A DNA stretch of 64,000 nucleotides from Trichocoleus desertorum ATA4-8-CV12 (lineage in GTDB: Bacteria > Cyanobacteriota > Cyanobacteriia > FACHB-46), in the NCBI GenBank assembly GCA_019358975.1, contig JAHHIL010000022.1:1-64000 (forward strand), in the 5' to 3' direction. The notes beneath the pieces are model-generated. The model did no database searches. It was not told the origin of the DNA and saw nothing but the letters and a program-made list of their open reading frames with translations. Position numbers and translations under genes: made by a program. The stretch's first letter is position 1. Each line of letters starts with the position of its first letter. Shown in pieces: positions 18,248 through 27,140 of the stretch.

Positions 18248-19432
18248 CTAAGGAGTTGCTACGGCTGTAGAGCGATCGCCATTAGCCTTAGCAGCTTGCA
18301 TGGACTGAACAAACTGCTCAAACAGGTAGTCTGCGTCATGAGGGCCAGGGCTGGCTTCGGGATGGTACTGCACTGAGAACAGCGGTAAGGATTTGTGACG
18401 TAGACCTGCAACTGTGCGATCGTTGAGGTTTAGGTGAGTAATTTCCACATCAGCATCTGGCAGGGAGGCGGGATCGATCGCAAAGCCATGATTTTGACTG
18501 GTGATCTCGATTCGCTGCTTTAACCCCGCAGGCTGATTCAACCCGCGATGGCCAAACTTGAGCTTGAAAGTTTCTGCCCCTAACGACAACCCCAAGATTT
18601 GGTGACCCATGCAAATGCCAAAAATAGGTTTTTGACTCGTTAAGAGTGCCTTGGTTGTGGCAATTCCTTCGGTCACTGCCGCTGGATCGCCCGGTCCATT
18701 CGAGAGGAAAATCCCGTCTGGATTGTATTTCATGATTTCGTCTGGAGGAGTATCCGCCGGAACCACAACCACACGGCAACCATAACTCGCTAGACGACGC
18801 AAAATGTTGCGCTTAATGCCGAAGTCGAGTGCAACTACGGTCAATAGAGTCGAGCTACTCTCGTCATTCTGAGCGCCGGGGCTAAACTCCCACACTGAAG
18901 CCGTGGGGTCAGACCATTCGTAAATAGCGGAGGTAGTGACTTCGCGCACCAAGTTGAGTCCAGCCATGCTAGGTGCGTTTTGTACTTGCTCCAATAGCTC
19001 AGTGGGGTCCAGAATCTCGGTTGAGATGGCTCCATTCATGGCCCCAACGGAACGGAGCTTGCGAGTCAGAGCGCGGGTATCAATGCCATAAATGCCTGGA
19101 ATGTTGTGCTCCTTAAGGTAGTCCGGCAGGGATTGGGTCGATCGCCAATTGCTAGGACGTGGGCAAATATTGCGAGCGATCGCCCCTCGTACCTGAGGCC
19201 GTGCAGATTCATCATCTTCAGGGTTTACGCCAGTATTTCCCAACTCAGGATAAGTGAAGGTAACAATTTGACCGCAATAGCTGGGATCGGTCAAAACCTC
19301 TTGATAACCTGTCATTCCCGTGTTGAATACAACTTCGCCAATGGTGGTTCCAGGCGCACCAAAAGACCATCCCCGGTAAACTGAACCATCCGCAAGAACT
19401 AAAAGAGCAGGTTGAGGGGCAGAAAGAGCCAT
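18248..19432 (-). CDS. carA: Carbamoyl-phosphate synthase small subunit
   Basis: 394 aa. Glutaminase subunit that supplies ammonia to CarB for carbamoyl phosphate (arginine and pyrimidine synthesis). The N-terminal CPSase_sm_chain domain has [14 protein letters not shown] and [17 protein letters not shown]. The C-terminal class I GATase has the nucleophile Cys in [16 protein letters not shown], and the His-Glu pair in YHPEASPGP. Start ATG at 19432. carB is not adjacent. Confidence 0.97.
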   Translation of the reverse strand: MALSAPQPALLVLADGSVYRGWSFGAPGTTIGEVVFNTGMTGYQEVLTDPSYCGQIVTFTYPELGNTGVNPEDDESARPQVRGAIARNICPRPSNWRSTQSLPDYLKEHNIPGIYGIDTRALTRKLRSVGAMNGAISTEILDPTELLEQVQNAPSMAGLNLVREVTTSAIYEWSDPTASVWEFSPGAQNDESSSTLLTVVALDFGIKRNILRRLASYGCRVVVVPADTPPDEIMKYNPDGIFLSNGPGDPAAVTEGIATTKALLTSQKPIFGICMGHQILGLSLGAETFKLKFGHRGLNQPAGLKQRIEITSQNHGFAIDPASLPDADVEITHLNLNDRTVAGLRHKSLPLFSVQYHPEASPGPHDADYLFEQFVQSMQAAKANGDRSTAVATP

Positions 19433-19562
19433 AGAAGTCTAGATAGGAGAACCTTGAAAACTGATACTTGAGAAGTGATACTTGCAGGACGCTATTATCT
19501 CATGCTCAATTGTAAGTGTCGTATCGAAAACTGCCGAATACGGTTGGCGTAGTCGTTGCCAA

Positions 19563-20564
19563 TTATTCAACGCTTGGTTCCGCAGGGACGATCACTTTCA
19601 ATGCTTGTTTCACCACTTGGAACGTCACGGGCAATTCCCCAATCTGATGCCCATCAATATGAACAGGTAGCTTGGCGATTGAAGTGAAACGCACCTTTGC
19701 CACTTGGTAAGTTTCAATCTTGGGGCTGTAGTAGTACTGCCCCCGACTAATAGACCAAAAATGGCGCACGAGTTCCCATTTACTGAATTTTCGGTAAACG
19801 CTGACGGTCAGCAGACCATCATCCATGACTGCATCAGGGGCAACCGTAAATCCAGTTCCATAATAGGGGCCGTTGGCAATTACAACCAGTAAGGCTTGGA
19901 GCTGAAATTCACTGCGAGTTGCGATCTGACGGCGCAAAAATCGTTTAGGGAGGGCGGTGCGAACCATTGCTTTTGCCAAGGGACGATCTAACTCAATTCT
20001 TAGCCGTTGAGGTTGATAACCAATTGCTAAGCGAGCAGCTTGCAGCATGCGTCCCCATTGCCCACCCTTGACCTCTTCCCCCAAAGGAAACAACGCGGCA
20101 TCTAGTCCTACCCCAGCTGCCTCAAAAAAATAGTGCTCATTGTCGTTATTGGCTTGCCCAACATCAATTGTTTTAATTTGCCCTTGGGCGATGACTTGAC
20201 AAGCTTGGGCCATATCTGTGGGTATGCTGAGACTCCGGGCAATGTTGTTGTAGGTGCCGATGGGGACTATGCCCAGGGGAATCGGAGCGTGAATTAACCC
20301 TTTGGCAACTTCGCTGACTGTGCCATCCCCACCCCCTACAATCACCATGTCATAGGCTTCTTCCACCGCTCGTTGGGCTAGCAGCGCTGGAGATTCATCT
20401 GGTTTGGTGAAGGCAAGGTCAGCCCGAATATCCTCTGCTTCTAAGGCCGCTAGGAGATCGGGCAACTTCATGGGATTAGGCTCATCAGTACCGGAAACCG
20501 GATTCATGATTAAACTTGCACGCTTCACTGGCTTAGTCCCACTTCGATGTTGTGATCCATACAA
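19563..20564 (-). CDS. YegS/DgkB-type lipid kinase
   Basis: 333 aa of the diacylglycerol/sphingosine kinase-like family. It has the nucleotide-binding signature IVGGGDGTVSEVAKGL, then PLGIVPIGTYNNIARSLSIP in place of the usual GTANDFAR, and late motifs NGPYYGTGFTVAPDA and DDGLLTV. The GT-YNN substitution may affect substrate choice. It is a paralogue of the protein at 24674-25564. Its start overlaps no neighbour, and it is 129 bp from carA. Likely role: phosphorylation of a membrane diacylglycerol or related lipid. Confidence 0.85.
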   Translation of the reverse strand: MYGSQHRSGTKPVKRASLIMNPVSGTDEPNPMKLPDLLAALEAEDIRADLAFTKPDESPALLAQRAVEEAYDMVIVGGGDGTVSEVAKGLIHAPIPLGIVPIGTYNNIARSLSIPTDMAQACQVIAQGQIKTIDVGQANNDNEHYFFEAAGVGLDAALFPLGEEVKGGQWGRMLQAARLAIGYQPQRLRIELDRPLAKAMVRTALPKRFLRRQIATRSEFQLQALLVVIANGPYYGTGFTVAPDAVMDDGLLTVSVYRKFSKWELVRHFWSISRGQYYYSPKIETYQVAKVRFTSIAKLPVHIDGHQIGELPVTFQVVKQALKVIVPAEPSVE

Positions 20565-20782
20565 AATATGTGGTTAATACAAATTAATTTCTGCAACATT
20601 TGAGTTCAATGTAGCTGATTCAGGTTTGATACCGATCGCTTGCCTGGGCACGTCGTTTTTTGAGCGAGCGATCGCTTAGTACGGAATCAGAGTTAGAGGC
20701 ACTGAGTTTAAAGTGGAAGAGTGAAAACTGAAAATATCTAGCTTGTAGACTTTAAACCATCCACGGCAGTTGTTCGCTTCCT

Positions 20783-21715
20783 ATGCCAAAGCCTTTTTCG
20801 TCGAGAGCAATTTTGCTGATTGCATCGGCTGTCTTAACGCTGGTTAGTGCAGCTTGTAGCGGTTCATCGATCAAATCCTCCACTCAGAGCCAGTCAGATT
20901 CTACCCCTGCCTCAACTTCTGGAGCGATCGCCTCCTTACCCACGGACCCCTCCCCAGTAGTCATTGCAGAGCCTACCCCTCCGCCCACTCCACAAACAGA
21001 CCCCTTTGAGTTTGCTCTCGATCGCGCTGCTAGTGCCGCTAGCATTGGAGCTTCCGCGCAATCTCAAGATGACTGGAAGTTGGTCGTGAGCCAGTGGCAA
21101 GACGCGATCGCCCTGCTCAAGCAGGTGCCAAACTCCAGCCCTTACCAACTGCTGGTCAAAGAAAAAATCAGCGAATATCAGCAGCAACTTGCCTACGCTA
21201 AACAACAAGCTAGCAAACCAGACGGTAGTAACCAGCCACAGCCTGAGCGCATCATTGCCCTAGCCCCTCCCCCGATTCCGCAACCTGTAGAAGCGGCTCG
21301 CTCTAATGTCGCGACTCGGCCTGCCCCACCTGCTCCTAGGCAAGAACGGGTCTTTGAAGCTCCGATCAAACGCCGAGAAGGCGGAACTCCCGTCATTGAT
21401 GTCACCTTTAACGGCAATCAGACGTTCGAGATGATTGTGGATACAGGCGCAAGCGGCACCTTGATTACTCAGCAAATGGCGATCGCAATGGGTGTCAAAC
21501 CTGTGACTAAAGCTTTGGTAGACACAGCCAGCCAGAAAGGGGTAGAAATTCCTGTGGGCTTTGTGGATTCCATTGAGGTGGACGGGGCGGTGGCTAGAAA
21601 TGTATCAGTCGCGATCGCAGGGCCTGATCTAGGCACGGGGCTACTCGGGCACGATTTCTTTGGCAACTTTGATGTCACTATTCGACGGGATGTGGTTGAA
21701 TTTCGAGTTCGATAG
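20783..21715 (+). CDS. Retropepsin-like aspartyl protease, probable lipoprotein
   Basis: 310 aa. An N-terminal signal ends in LVSAAC, a plausible lipobox that would lipidate Cys. A Ser/Thr/Pro-rich linker follows, then a helical repeat-like region (about 75-140) and another Pro-rich linker. The C-terminal single-lobe aspartyl protease (about 200-310) carries the active-site IVDTGASGTLI and a second hydrophobic GLLGHDFFGNFDV. Single-lobe enzymes act as dimers. Expected in the periplasm. Substrate unknown. Confidence 0.85.
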   Translation: MPKPFSSRAILLIASAVLTLVSAACSGSSIKSSTQSQSDSTPASTSGAIASLPTDPSPVVIAEPTPPPTPQTDPFEFALDRAASAASIGASAQSQDDWKLVVSQWQDAIALLKQVPNSSPYQLLVKEKISEYQQQLAYAKQQASKPDGSNQPQPERIIALAPPPIPQPVEAARSNVATRPAPPAPRQERVFEAPIKRREGGTPVIDVTFNGNQTFEMIVDTGASGTLITQQMAIAMGVKPVTKALVDTASQKGVEIPVGFVDSIEVDGAVARNVSVAIAGPDLGTGLLGHDFFGNFDVTIRRDVVEFRVR

Positions 21716-21829
21716 GCCAAGCCTTTTGAAGCTCGCTACCTGAATAGTCCCAAGGCTTGCGATCGCTTTGCTACCGAACTGCACCAGGGACAAACCGTTT
21801 TCTTTCAGAAATCCCGTTAGGCGGAACCC

Positions 21830-22603
21830 TTAGGCAAAAGCTGAGGTGCCAAAATCAGGAGGGACATCCTGCCAGCGTCCTTGACCCACGGCTCGCAGGG
21901 CTTCTTTCAAATCCACATCTCCGGTATAAATGGCTCGACCGACGATCGCCCCTGTAACTCCGGAGGGTTCTAGCGCCAGTAAGCTCAATAGATCGCTTAC
22001 CGAACTGACGCCACCTGATGCAATCACAGGAATGGCGATCGCACTGGCTAATTCCCGTAGCGCGTCCATATTTGGCCCTTGCAGGGTACCGTCACGGTGA
22101 ATATCGGTGTAGATAATTGCCGCCGCGCCCAGTTGGGCCATACGCTGTGCCAACTCTGTGGCTAAGACTTCCGAAGTTTCGAGCCAACCACGAGTTGCTA
22201 CCTTCCCGTTGCGGGCATCAATCCCAACCACGATTTGACCCGGAAATTCTTGGCAGAGCTGCGCCACTAAATCTGGTTGCTCCACTGCCACAGTGCCTAA
22301 AATGGCGCGTTGCACACCTGTTGCTAGGAGATTGGCTACACTCTGGCGATCGCGCAAACCACCCCCCACTTGAATGGGCACATCTACCGCTTGCACAATG
22401 GCCTCGATCACTGCCAAATTTACCGGATGCCCAGCCTTGGCTCCATCTAAGTCAACCAAGTGCAATCGAGGTGCGCCTTGCTCGACCCACTGCCGCGCCA
22501 CTGCAACTGGATTCTCATCAAATACTTGTGATTGAGCGTAGTCGCCCTGGTACAGCCGAACACAGCGACCTTCTAGTAGATCAATGGCTGGAATCACATC
22601 CAT
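21830..22603 (-). CDS. hisA: ProFAR isomerase of histidine biosynthesis
   Basis: 257 aa TIM barrel catalysing the Amadori rearrangement of ProFAR to PRFAR. Hallmarks are [21 protein letters not shown] (catalytic Asp8), [16 protein letters not shown], the second catalytic Asp in [13 protein letters not shown], and ASGGVSS. ATG at 22603 is chosen because HisA proteins begin MxVIPAIDL; the in-frame ATG 42 bp upstream adds an unrelated leader. Other his genes are not adjacent. Confidence 0.96.
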   Translation of the reverse strand: MDVIPAIDLLEGRCVRLYQGDYAQSQVFDENPVAVARQWVEQGAPRLHLVDLDGAKAGHPVNLAVIEAIVQAVDVPIQVGGGLRDRQSVANLLATGVQRAILGTVAVEQPDLVAQLCQEFPGQIVVGIDARNGKVATRGWLETSEVLATELAQRMAQLGAAAIIYTDIHRDGTLQGPNMDALRELASAIAIPVIASGGVSSVSDLLSLLALEPSGVTGAIVGRAIYTGDVDLKEALRAVGQGRWQDVPPDFGTSAFA

Positions 22604-22770
22604 GACTTCACTATTCCTTACCCGTAAACACCAAACTTGCTGCAACTCAGGGTCGCGATCGCGCTACCTCGTGCTTTCCTATTGAAGCAGGTTCAGTTCT
22701 CAATCAACTACCACGCCGTTACGGATTCTAGGACTTGCCTAGTTCAGGCCATCTAGCTCTTCCTTACCCC

Positions 22771-24468
22771 TTAGGGAACTGGGGCGAGTTCGCCCAATAT
22801 TTTGAATTTGATGTGATTGATTGATAGATCGCCTAATGAAACATCACAAGATTCACTAATGGGGGCTCCTTGAACTTTGACGTTTTCAAAGGAAACGCCT
22901 TTGGCCATTTCAGCGTGATACCAAGCCAAGCCCATAAAGAAACGAGTTGGATAGGGGCCGCGATCGACCACATCATCTGGATTAGATTCCATTGGTAACC
23001 AGCCAAACCCTGGAATATAGAACTCAATCCAAACGTGATTAAAATCGGGTTCTAAAGGGACGAATTGGCGTTCTGCGTAAGGTGGACACTTGTAGCGACC
23101 GACGGTGCGGCAGGCAATGCCATTGAGACGGGCTAACGCTAAAATTAGGCCGACATACTCACCACAGGAGCCGATGCCGCGTTCTAAGACGACATCTGGG
23201 GTATCAATATGCGGCTTGATGCCATAGGAGAGGCGATCGTAAACATAGTTCCGAATCTTCAAAACCTGTCGCAACAAATTAGTTTCTGTACCAACTGCGG
23301 CTTGGGCAGCCCAACGAATCGTAGCCGTATCCATTGCCAACTCATCATCATCCACCAAGTAGCGGGCTTGAAACTCCGGCGACAACGGTGGGGCATTTTC
23401 TACTTCGCGGGGGGCGAGCTGATACTTGATACTCCAGACTTCTAAAAGCGCTTTCCAACCCAATAAGCGTCGCTCTCCAGGCTTCAACGCTGCAAACTTA
23501 AACAGTGCCACCCGTTGTCCTTCGTGCAGTTCTTCAGTAAACGGCACCCCAATCGGCTCAATCTGCCTGACCTTTTGCCGATTAGTTTCTGCTGGCAGCG
23601 CAATCCGCCACTCCACATTTTCTAAATCCACTTCTTCTAGAGGTTGCAGTTCCTCTACATAAGACATTTCAACCAGATAGCCATTGGAGAGGGAGTAGCG
23701 GTCGTCTTCGTAATAGTGGAAGTACAGCGGATGGATAAACGTGCGATCGCGAATGGCGAGTTCATGAGATGGATCAGCATTGGGGTTATCGCGAATGTAG
23801 GGTTCTTCCCCGGCATAAGCAACATAGAGAATATTTTGGCCAGTAGCAGGATGGCGGTGAAAAGCTAGACCTGTGGGCTGGTCAAAGGGTGTTAGGACAC
23901 TGAAGCGAATTTCCCCAGTGCCTCGATCGAGACAGTAAACAGTTTGCTCAATGCGATCGCTGACCCAGAGTTCCTCGCCCCGCACAGTTAAGTGTTCGCT
24001 GCCGACACCCGGCGTAGAAAACCGGGTAATTTGGCGACCTGTCGCTGCTTCAAAAATCACAATGTAGCCCAGCTTCTGGCAACTGACATAAACCGTTGAT
24101 TGCCAGACCGCTACTCCATCAATCTGATAAGGCAAGGTGACAAAGTGCTGCGGTGTCAAATCTTTCAGGGTGCAATAGTAAACGCTACCGCCTCGCGTAA
24201 ACCAGAGCTTGTCTCCCTGAACCGCTAAACCCGTGGCATCTAGAAAACTTGTGGTTTGATGTGCATTCAAGATTTGGGTGTCACCACTAGTCACCGTGAC
24301 TTGGAGTAAGTATCCCCGGACTGTATCTACTGCAAGCAGGGTATCCTCCCAGAAACTCAACCCCTCGAGGGCATAGGTACCGAAGGGGCGAATGGTCGTT
24401 AACCACGGATCGAGTTGCCCGATCGAAACAGGGGATAGCTGAGTAGATGGAGGTGGTTCAAGCGGCAT
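22771..24468 (-). CDS. Beta-propeller + transglutaminase-like protein
   Basis: 565 aa. Residues about 20-250 are propeller repeats (YALEGLSFWEDTLLAVD, GLAVQGDKLWFTRGG, VWVSDRIEQTVYCLDR), resembling NHL/SMP-30 or PQQ-like blades. The C-terminal part (about 400-520) is a papain-like transglutaminase: Cys in GIGSCGEYVGLILALARLNG, His in DFNHVWIEFYIPGFGW and an acidic third residue in MESNPDD. The full triad is present. There is no signal peptide from ATG 24468. The longer frame to 24579 adds a Cys-rich leader that looks non-coding. Possible role: amide-bond cleavage or peptide processing; substrate unknown. Confidence 0.82.
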   Translation of the reverse strand: MPLEPPPSTQLSPVSIGQLDPWLTTIRPFGTYALEGLSFWEDTLLAVDTVRGYLLQVTVTSGDTQILNAHQTTSFLDATGLAVQGDKLWFTRGGSVYYCTLKDLTPQHFVTLPYQIDGVAVWQSTVYVSCQKLGYIVIFEAATGRQITRFSTPGVGSEHLTVRGEELWVSDRIEQTVYCLDRGTGEIRFSVLTPFDQPTGLAFHRHPATGQNILYVAYAGEEPYIRDNPNADPSHELAIRDRTFIHPLYFHYYEDDRYSLSNGYLVEMSYVEELQPLEEVDLENVEWRIALPAETNRQKVRQIEPIGVPFTEELHEGQRVALFKFAALKPGERRLLGWKALLEVWSIKYQLAPREVENAPPLSPEFQARYLVDDDELAMDTATIRWAAQAAVGTETNLLRQVLKIRNYVYDRLSYGIKPHIDTPDVVLERGIGSCGEYVGLILALARLNGIACRTVGRYKCPPYAERQFVPLEPDFNHVWIEFYIPGFGWLPMESNPDDVVDRGPYPTRFFMGLAWYHAEMAKGVSFENVKVQGAPISESCDVSLGDLSINHIKFKILGELAPVP

Positions 24469-24673
24469 AGGTACAGGTTTTTCAGCAATGGCTCCCTCAT
24501 CATAAACAAAACCTTTTAGACGTAACCGTATCCCAGCACTACTCTCTAGGCAGAATTTGCAATCTCGTACTCCAGGCACTTGTGCTACTGGGGTACCCCA
24601 TAGACGATCAACTCAGGATCATGAGGCAAATCATTCCTGAGTTTGTTCATCCTCTAGTTATTTTTGGCCATCT

Positions 24674-25564
24674 ATGAATCAGCGCGCTCTATTACTAGTC
24701 AATCGTCAGGCTCGTCGGGGTCAGGAGACCCTTACCCAGGCAATTGAAGCCTTGCAGGACTGGGGTCTAGATTTACTGGAGGAATCAACCGCTGATCCTC
24801 AGCATTTATCTGATTTGATTCGGAGCTACCGCGATCGCGTGGATCTAGTCATTGTGGGTGGGGGAGATGGCACTCTGAATGCCGTGACTGAAGGATTGGT
24901 TGAGACTCAACTGCCCCTGGGAATTTTGCCTTTAGGTACCGCCAATGACTTAGCTCGGACGCTCTGCATCCCGACTGATCTGACTCAAGCTTGCAAAATC
25001 ATTGCTCAAGGTCGAGTGCAACGGATCGATCTAGGCTGGGTGAACGGCAAGTACTTTTTTAACGTTGCCAGCCTGGGCCTCAGCGTGCAAATTACTCAGC
25101 AAATGACTAAAGAAGTGAAGCGCCGTTGGGGCGTATTTGCTTATTTGACGACTGCCATTCGGGTAGTGGGCCAGTCTCGACCCTTTTGGGCCGAAATTCG
25201 TTGTCAGGGAGAATCGATTCCGGTGAGAACGGTACAAGTTGCCGTAGGGAATGGTCGTCATTACGGCGGTGGCATGACTGTGGTTGAAGATGCCGCGATC
25301 GATGATAATCGGCTCGATTTGTACAGCTTAGAGATTCAGCATTGGTGGCAGATTATTCCCCTATTGCCAGCCATGCGGAGTGGGCAGCACATCAATTCAC
25401 CCAGGGTTCGAGCGTTAGCTGGGAAGGAATTTGAAGTGCATACTCGCAGACCGCGTCCGATTAATACCGATGGTGAAATTACCACATACACGCCAGCTAC
25501 TTTTCGGGTCGTTCCCAAGGCGCTATCAGTTTTGGTTCCCAACTCGCCGCCCCAACCAAGTTAA
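24674..25564 (+). CDS. YegS/DgkB-type lipid kinase (second paralogue)
   Basis: 296 aa. It has IVGGGDGTLNAVTEGLV, the classical LPLGTANDLARTLCIP, RIDLGWVNGKYFFNVASLGL, GNGRHYGGGMTV and DDNRLDLYSLE. It has all family motifs, including GTANDLAR, which the copy at 19563-20564 lacks. The last 68 bp overlap, tail to tail, with the EAL gene on the other strand. Confidence 0.88.
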   Translation: MNQRALLLVNRQARRGQETLTQAIEALQDWGLDLLEESTADPQHLSDLIRSYRDRVDLVIVGGGDGTLNAVTEGLVETQLPLGILPLGTANDLARTLCIPTDLTQACKIIAQGRVQRIDLGWVNGKYFFNVASLGLSVQITQQMTKEVKRRWGVFAYLTTAIRVVGQSRPFWAEIRCQGESIPVRTVQVAVGNGRHYGGGMTVVEDAAIDDNRLDLYSLEIQHWWQIIPLLPAMRSGQHINSPRVRALAGKEFEVHTRRPRPINTDGEITTYTPATFRVVPKALSVLVPNSPPQPS

Positions 25565-26687
25565 ACCAGGAACTAGAGTCTGCCACCTGAGATACAGAGC
25601 GATCGCTAGGTAGGGTTTCTGCGAGATCGAGGGCTGACCAATTGAGGGGCTGCTGCTGCAAGGTGAGTTCTGGCATCCCCAAGCCATAGCCCTGCCCAAA
25701 GTCCACTCCTAGCCCACGGCAGAACTCGATATCGGCAGTATCCTCCAAGCCTTCTGCCAAGACAGAAATGCCTAGCTCATGGGCGGAATGCAGCAAACTT
25801 TTAATTAAAACTTGCTGGAGTGGCTGCCGACTACAACCGTGCACCAGTTGGCGATCGAGTTTAATTAGATCTGGATAGAACCCGGTAAAGTAGTGATCAA
25901 ACGCTACATTGCCGCAGAGATCGTCTACTGCAATTCCAAATCCTTGTTCCCGAATCCAAGGAATTAGTTCGCTGAGTTCTGGGCAATTGAGTAAAGCTTC
26001 CACTTCGGTTAGCTCAAAAACAATTTGCTGAGGCCGTAAGCCTAAATCAAAAACTTGTTGAAAGTTCTGGGCTAAGGCTTGTGGGTTTTGCATGATTGCA
26101 TTTGGCAAAACATTAATAAAGAAAACCTGTTCAGTTCCCAGATTTGCGATCGCTTCCAAACAAGTTTTGCGTGCTAGTTCATCAAACTCGTGAATACAGC
26201 GACTAGAAAGCGCAGCATCTACCAACTGCTTGCCACTAAAAGCATCTCCATTTTTGCCAGTCGCTCTTGCTAAACATTCGTGAGCAATCACCTGCCCAGA
26301 AGCCAAGTTAAAAACAGGTTGATATTTGAAGAATAAGGTTTGATTAATGAGAACTTCAAAAAACCAACTGTATTTAATCGATGCCGTCAAAGCACTAAGG
26401 GGCTGAGCATGGAGAAATTCAACGAGTAAGCCTTCCGAGTTCAAAGGCGATCGCGTAAAGAAACAACGAGAAAGTAGTTGACTCTCTTCAGATACAGTTT
26501 GGCCAATCTGCAAGCAAACCTCAATCAACTGCTGATCGGTAACTGCTAAATAAAGCAGTTGAGGAATATTAGGAAGCTTCTGAAACCCTAAATCGTGCAG
26601 GCACTGCTTCACCTCTGGGTTATGAGGTTGAATGATCAGCTTAAAGGAATCGGAGAGAGCCGAGGAATCAATAGGGAACACAAACAA
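25497..26687 (-). CDS. EAL-domain protein (c-di-GMP phosphodiesterase-like)
   Basis: 396 aa. The N-terminal about 130 residues are an unrecognised sensory-like region. The C-terminal EAL domain (about 130-345) has YQPVFNLASGQVIAHECLAR (EAL reads ECL), FFINVLPN, IVFELTE, AVDDLCGN (DDFG-like), DLIKLDR and LAEGLED. Most metal ligands (Glu, Asn, Glu, Asp-Asp, Lys, Glu) are present, so activity is possible although the motif is divergent. The final residues are encoded antisense to the 3' end of the lipid kinase gene. Confidence 0.85.
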   Translation of the reverse strand: MFVFPIDSSALSDSFKLIIQPHNPEVKQCLHDLGFQKLPNIPQLLYLAVTDQQLIEVCLQIGQTVSEESQLLSRCFFTRSPLNSEGLLVEFLHAQPLSALTASIKYSWFFEVLINQTLFFKYQPVFNLASGQVIAHECLARATGKNGDAFSGKQLVDAALSSRCIHEFDELARKTCLEAIANLGTEQVFFINVLPNAIMQNPQALAQNFQQVFDLGLRPQQIVFELTEVEALLNCPELSELIPWIREQGFGIAVDDLCGNVAFDHYFTGFYPDLIKLDRQLVHGCSRQPLQQVLIKSLLHSAHELGISVLAEGLEDTADIEFCRGLGVDFGQGYGLGMPELTLQQQPLNWSALDLAETLPSDRSVSQVADSSSWFNLVGAASWEPKLIAPWERPEK

Positions 26688-27140
26688 GGAACCTTTTTCT
26701 ATCGCTGCTTAAATTCTAATTAAGGACGTTTCATTAATGATGAAGTAGCTGAATATCATCTTGCAAAATGCGGAGGCTGCTCGTGAAGTCAAGGACTGAT
26801 AATTTATTGAATCCCCTGTATCTTTTTACACTTATTTGCACTCATGTTTTCTCGGTGTTAAGGCTGCATGTCTTTCTCAGCATTGGCTCTAGGCATTCAA
26901 ACTATCAAATTGATCCTAGAAGATTTCCTTGTCAAAAGTTGAATGGCGAGATTAGCAAAGTCTCTTTAGCTCAACCTATTCCCGATCGCTCAGGGTTTTA
27001 TGTCCCGAATAGAGTTAGAAACTTGAGCAGGCTCAGAAGGGTTGAGATTGCGGTGTGACAGCGTAGAGACACATGGAAACCAAATTTAAGCACTATGATT
27101 AAGTGCTGTAGGCGTTTTTTTATTTCCCGTGACTCTATCC
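26688..27140. other. Intergenic region between divergent EAL and Ca2+ ATPase genes
   Basis: A 453-bp spacer that must hold two divergent promoters. The 96-codon open frame inside has no family features and a hydrophobic, compositionally odd product, so it is not called. No hairpin with a T-run and no RNA gene were recognised. Confidence 0.45.

Noticed and set aside
26768-27058. 96-codon plus-strand ORF before pacL
   Set aside because: No ribosome site, unusual composition, and it lies in the divergent promoter region.
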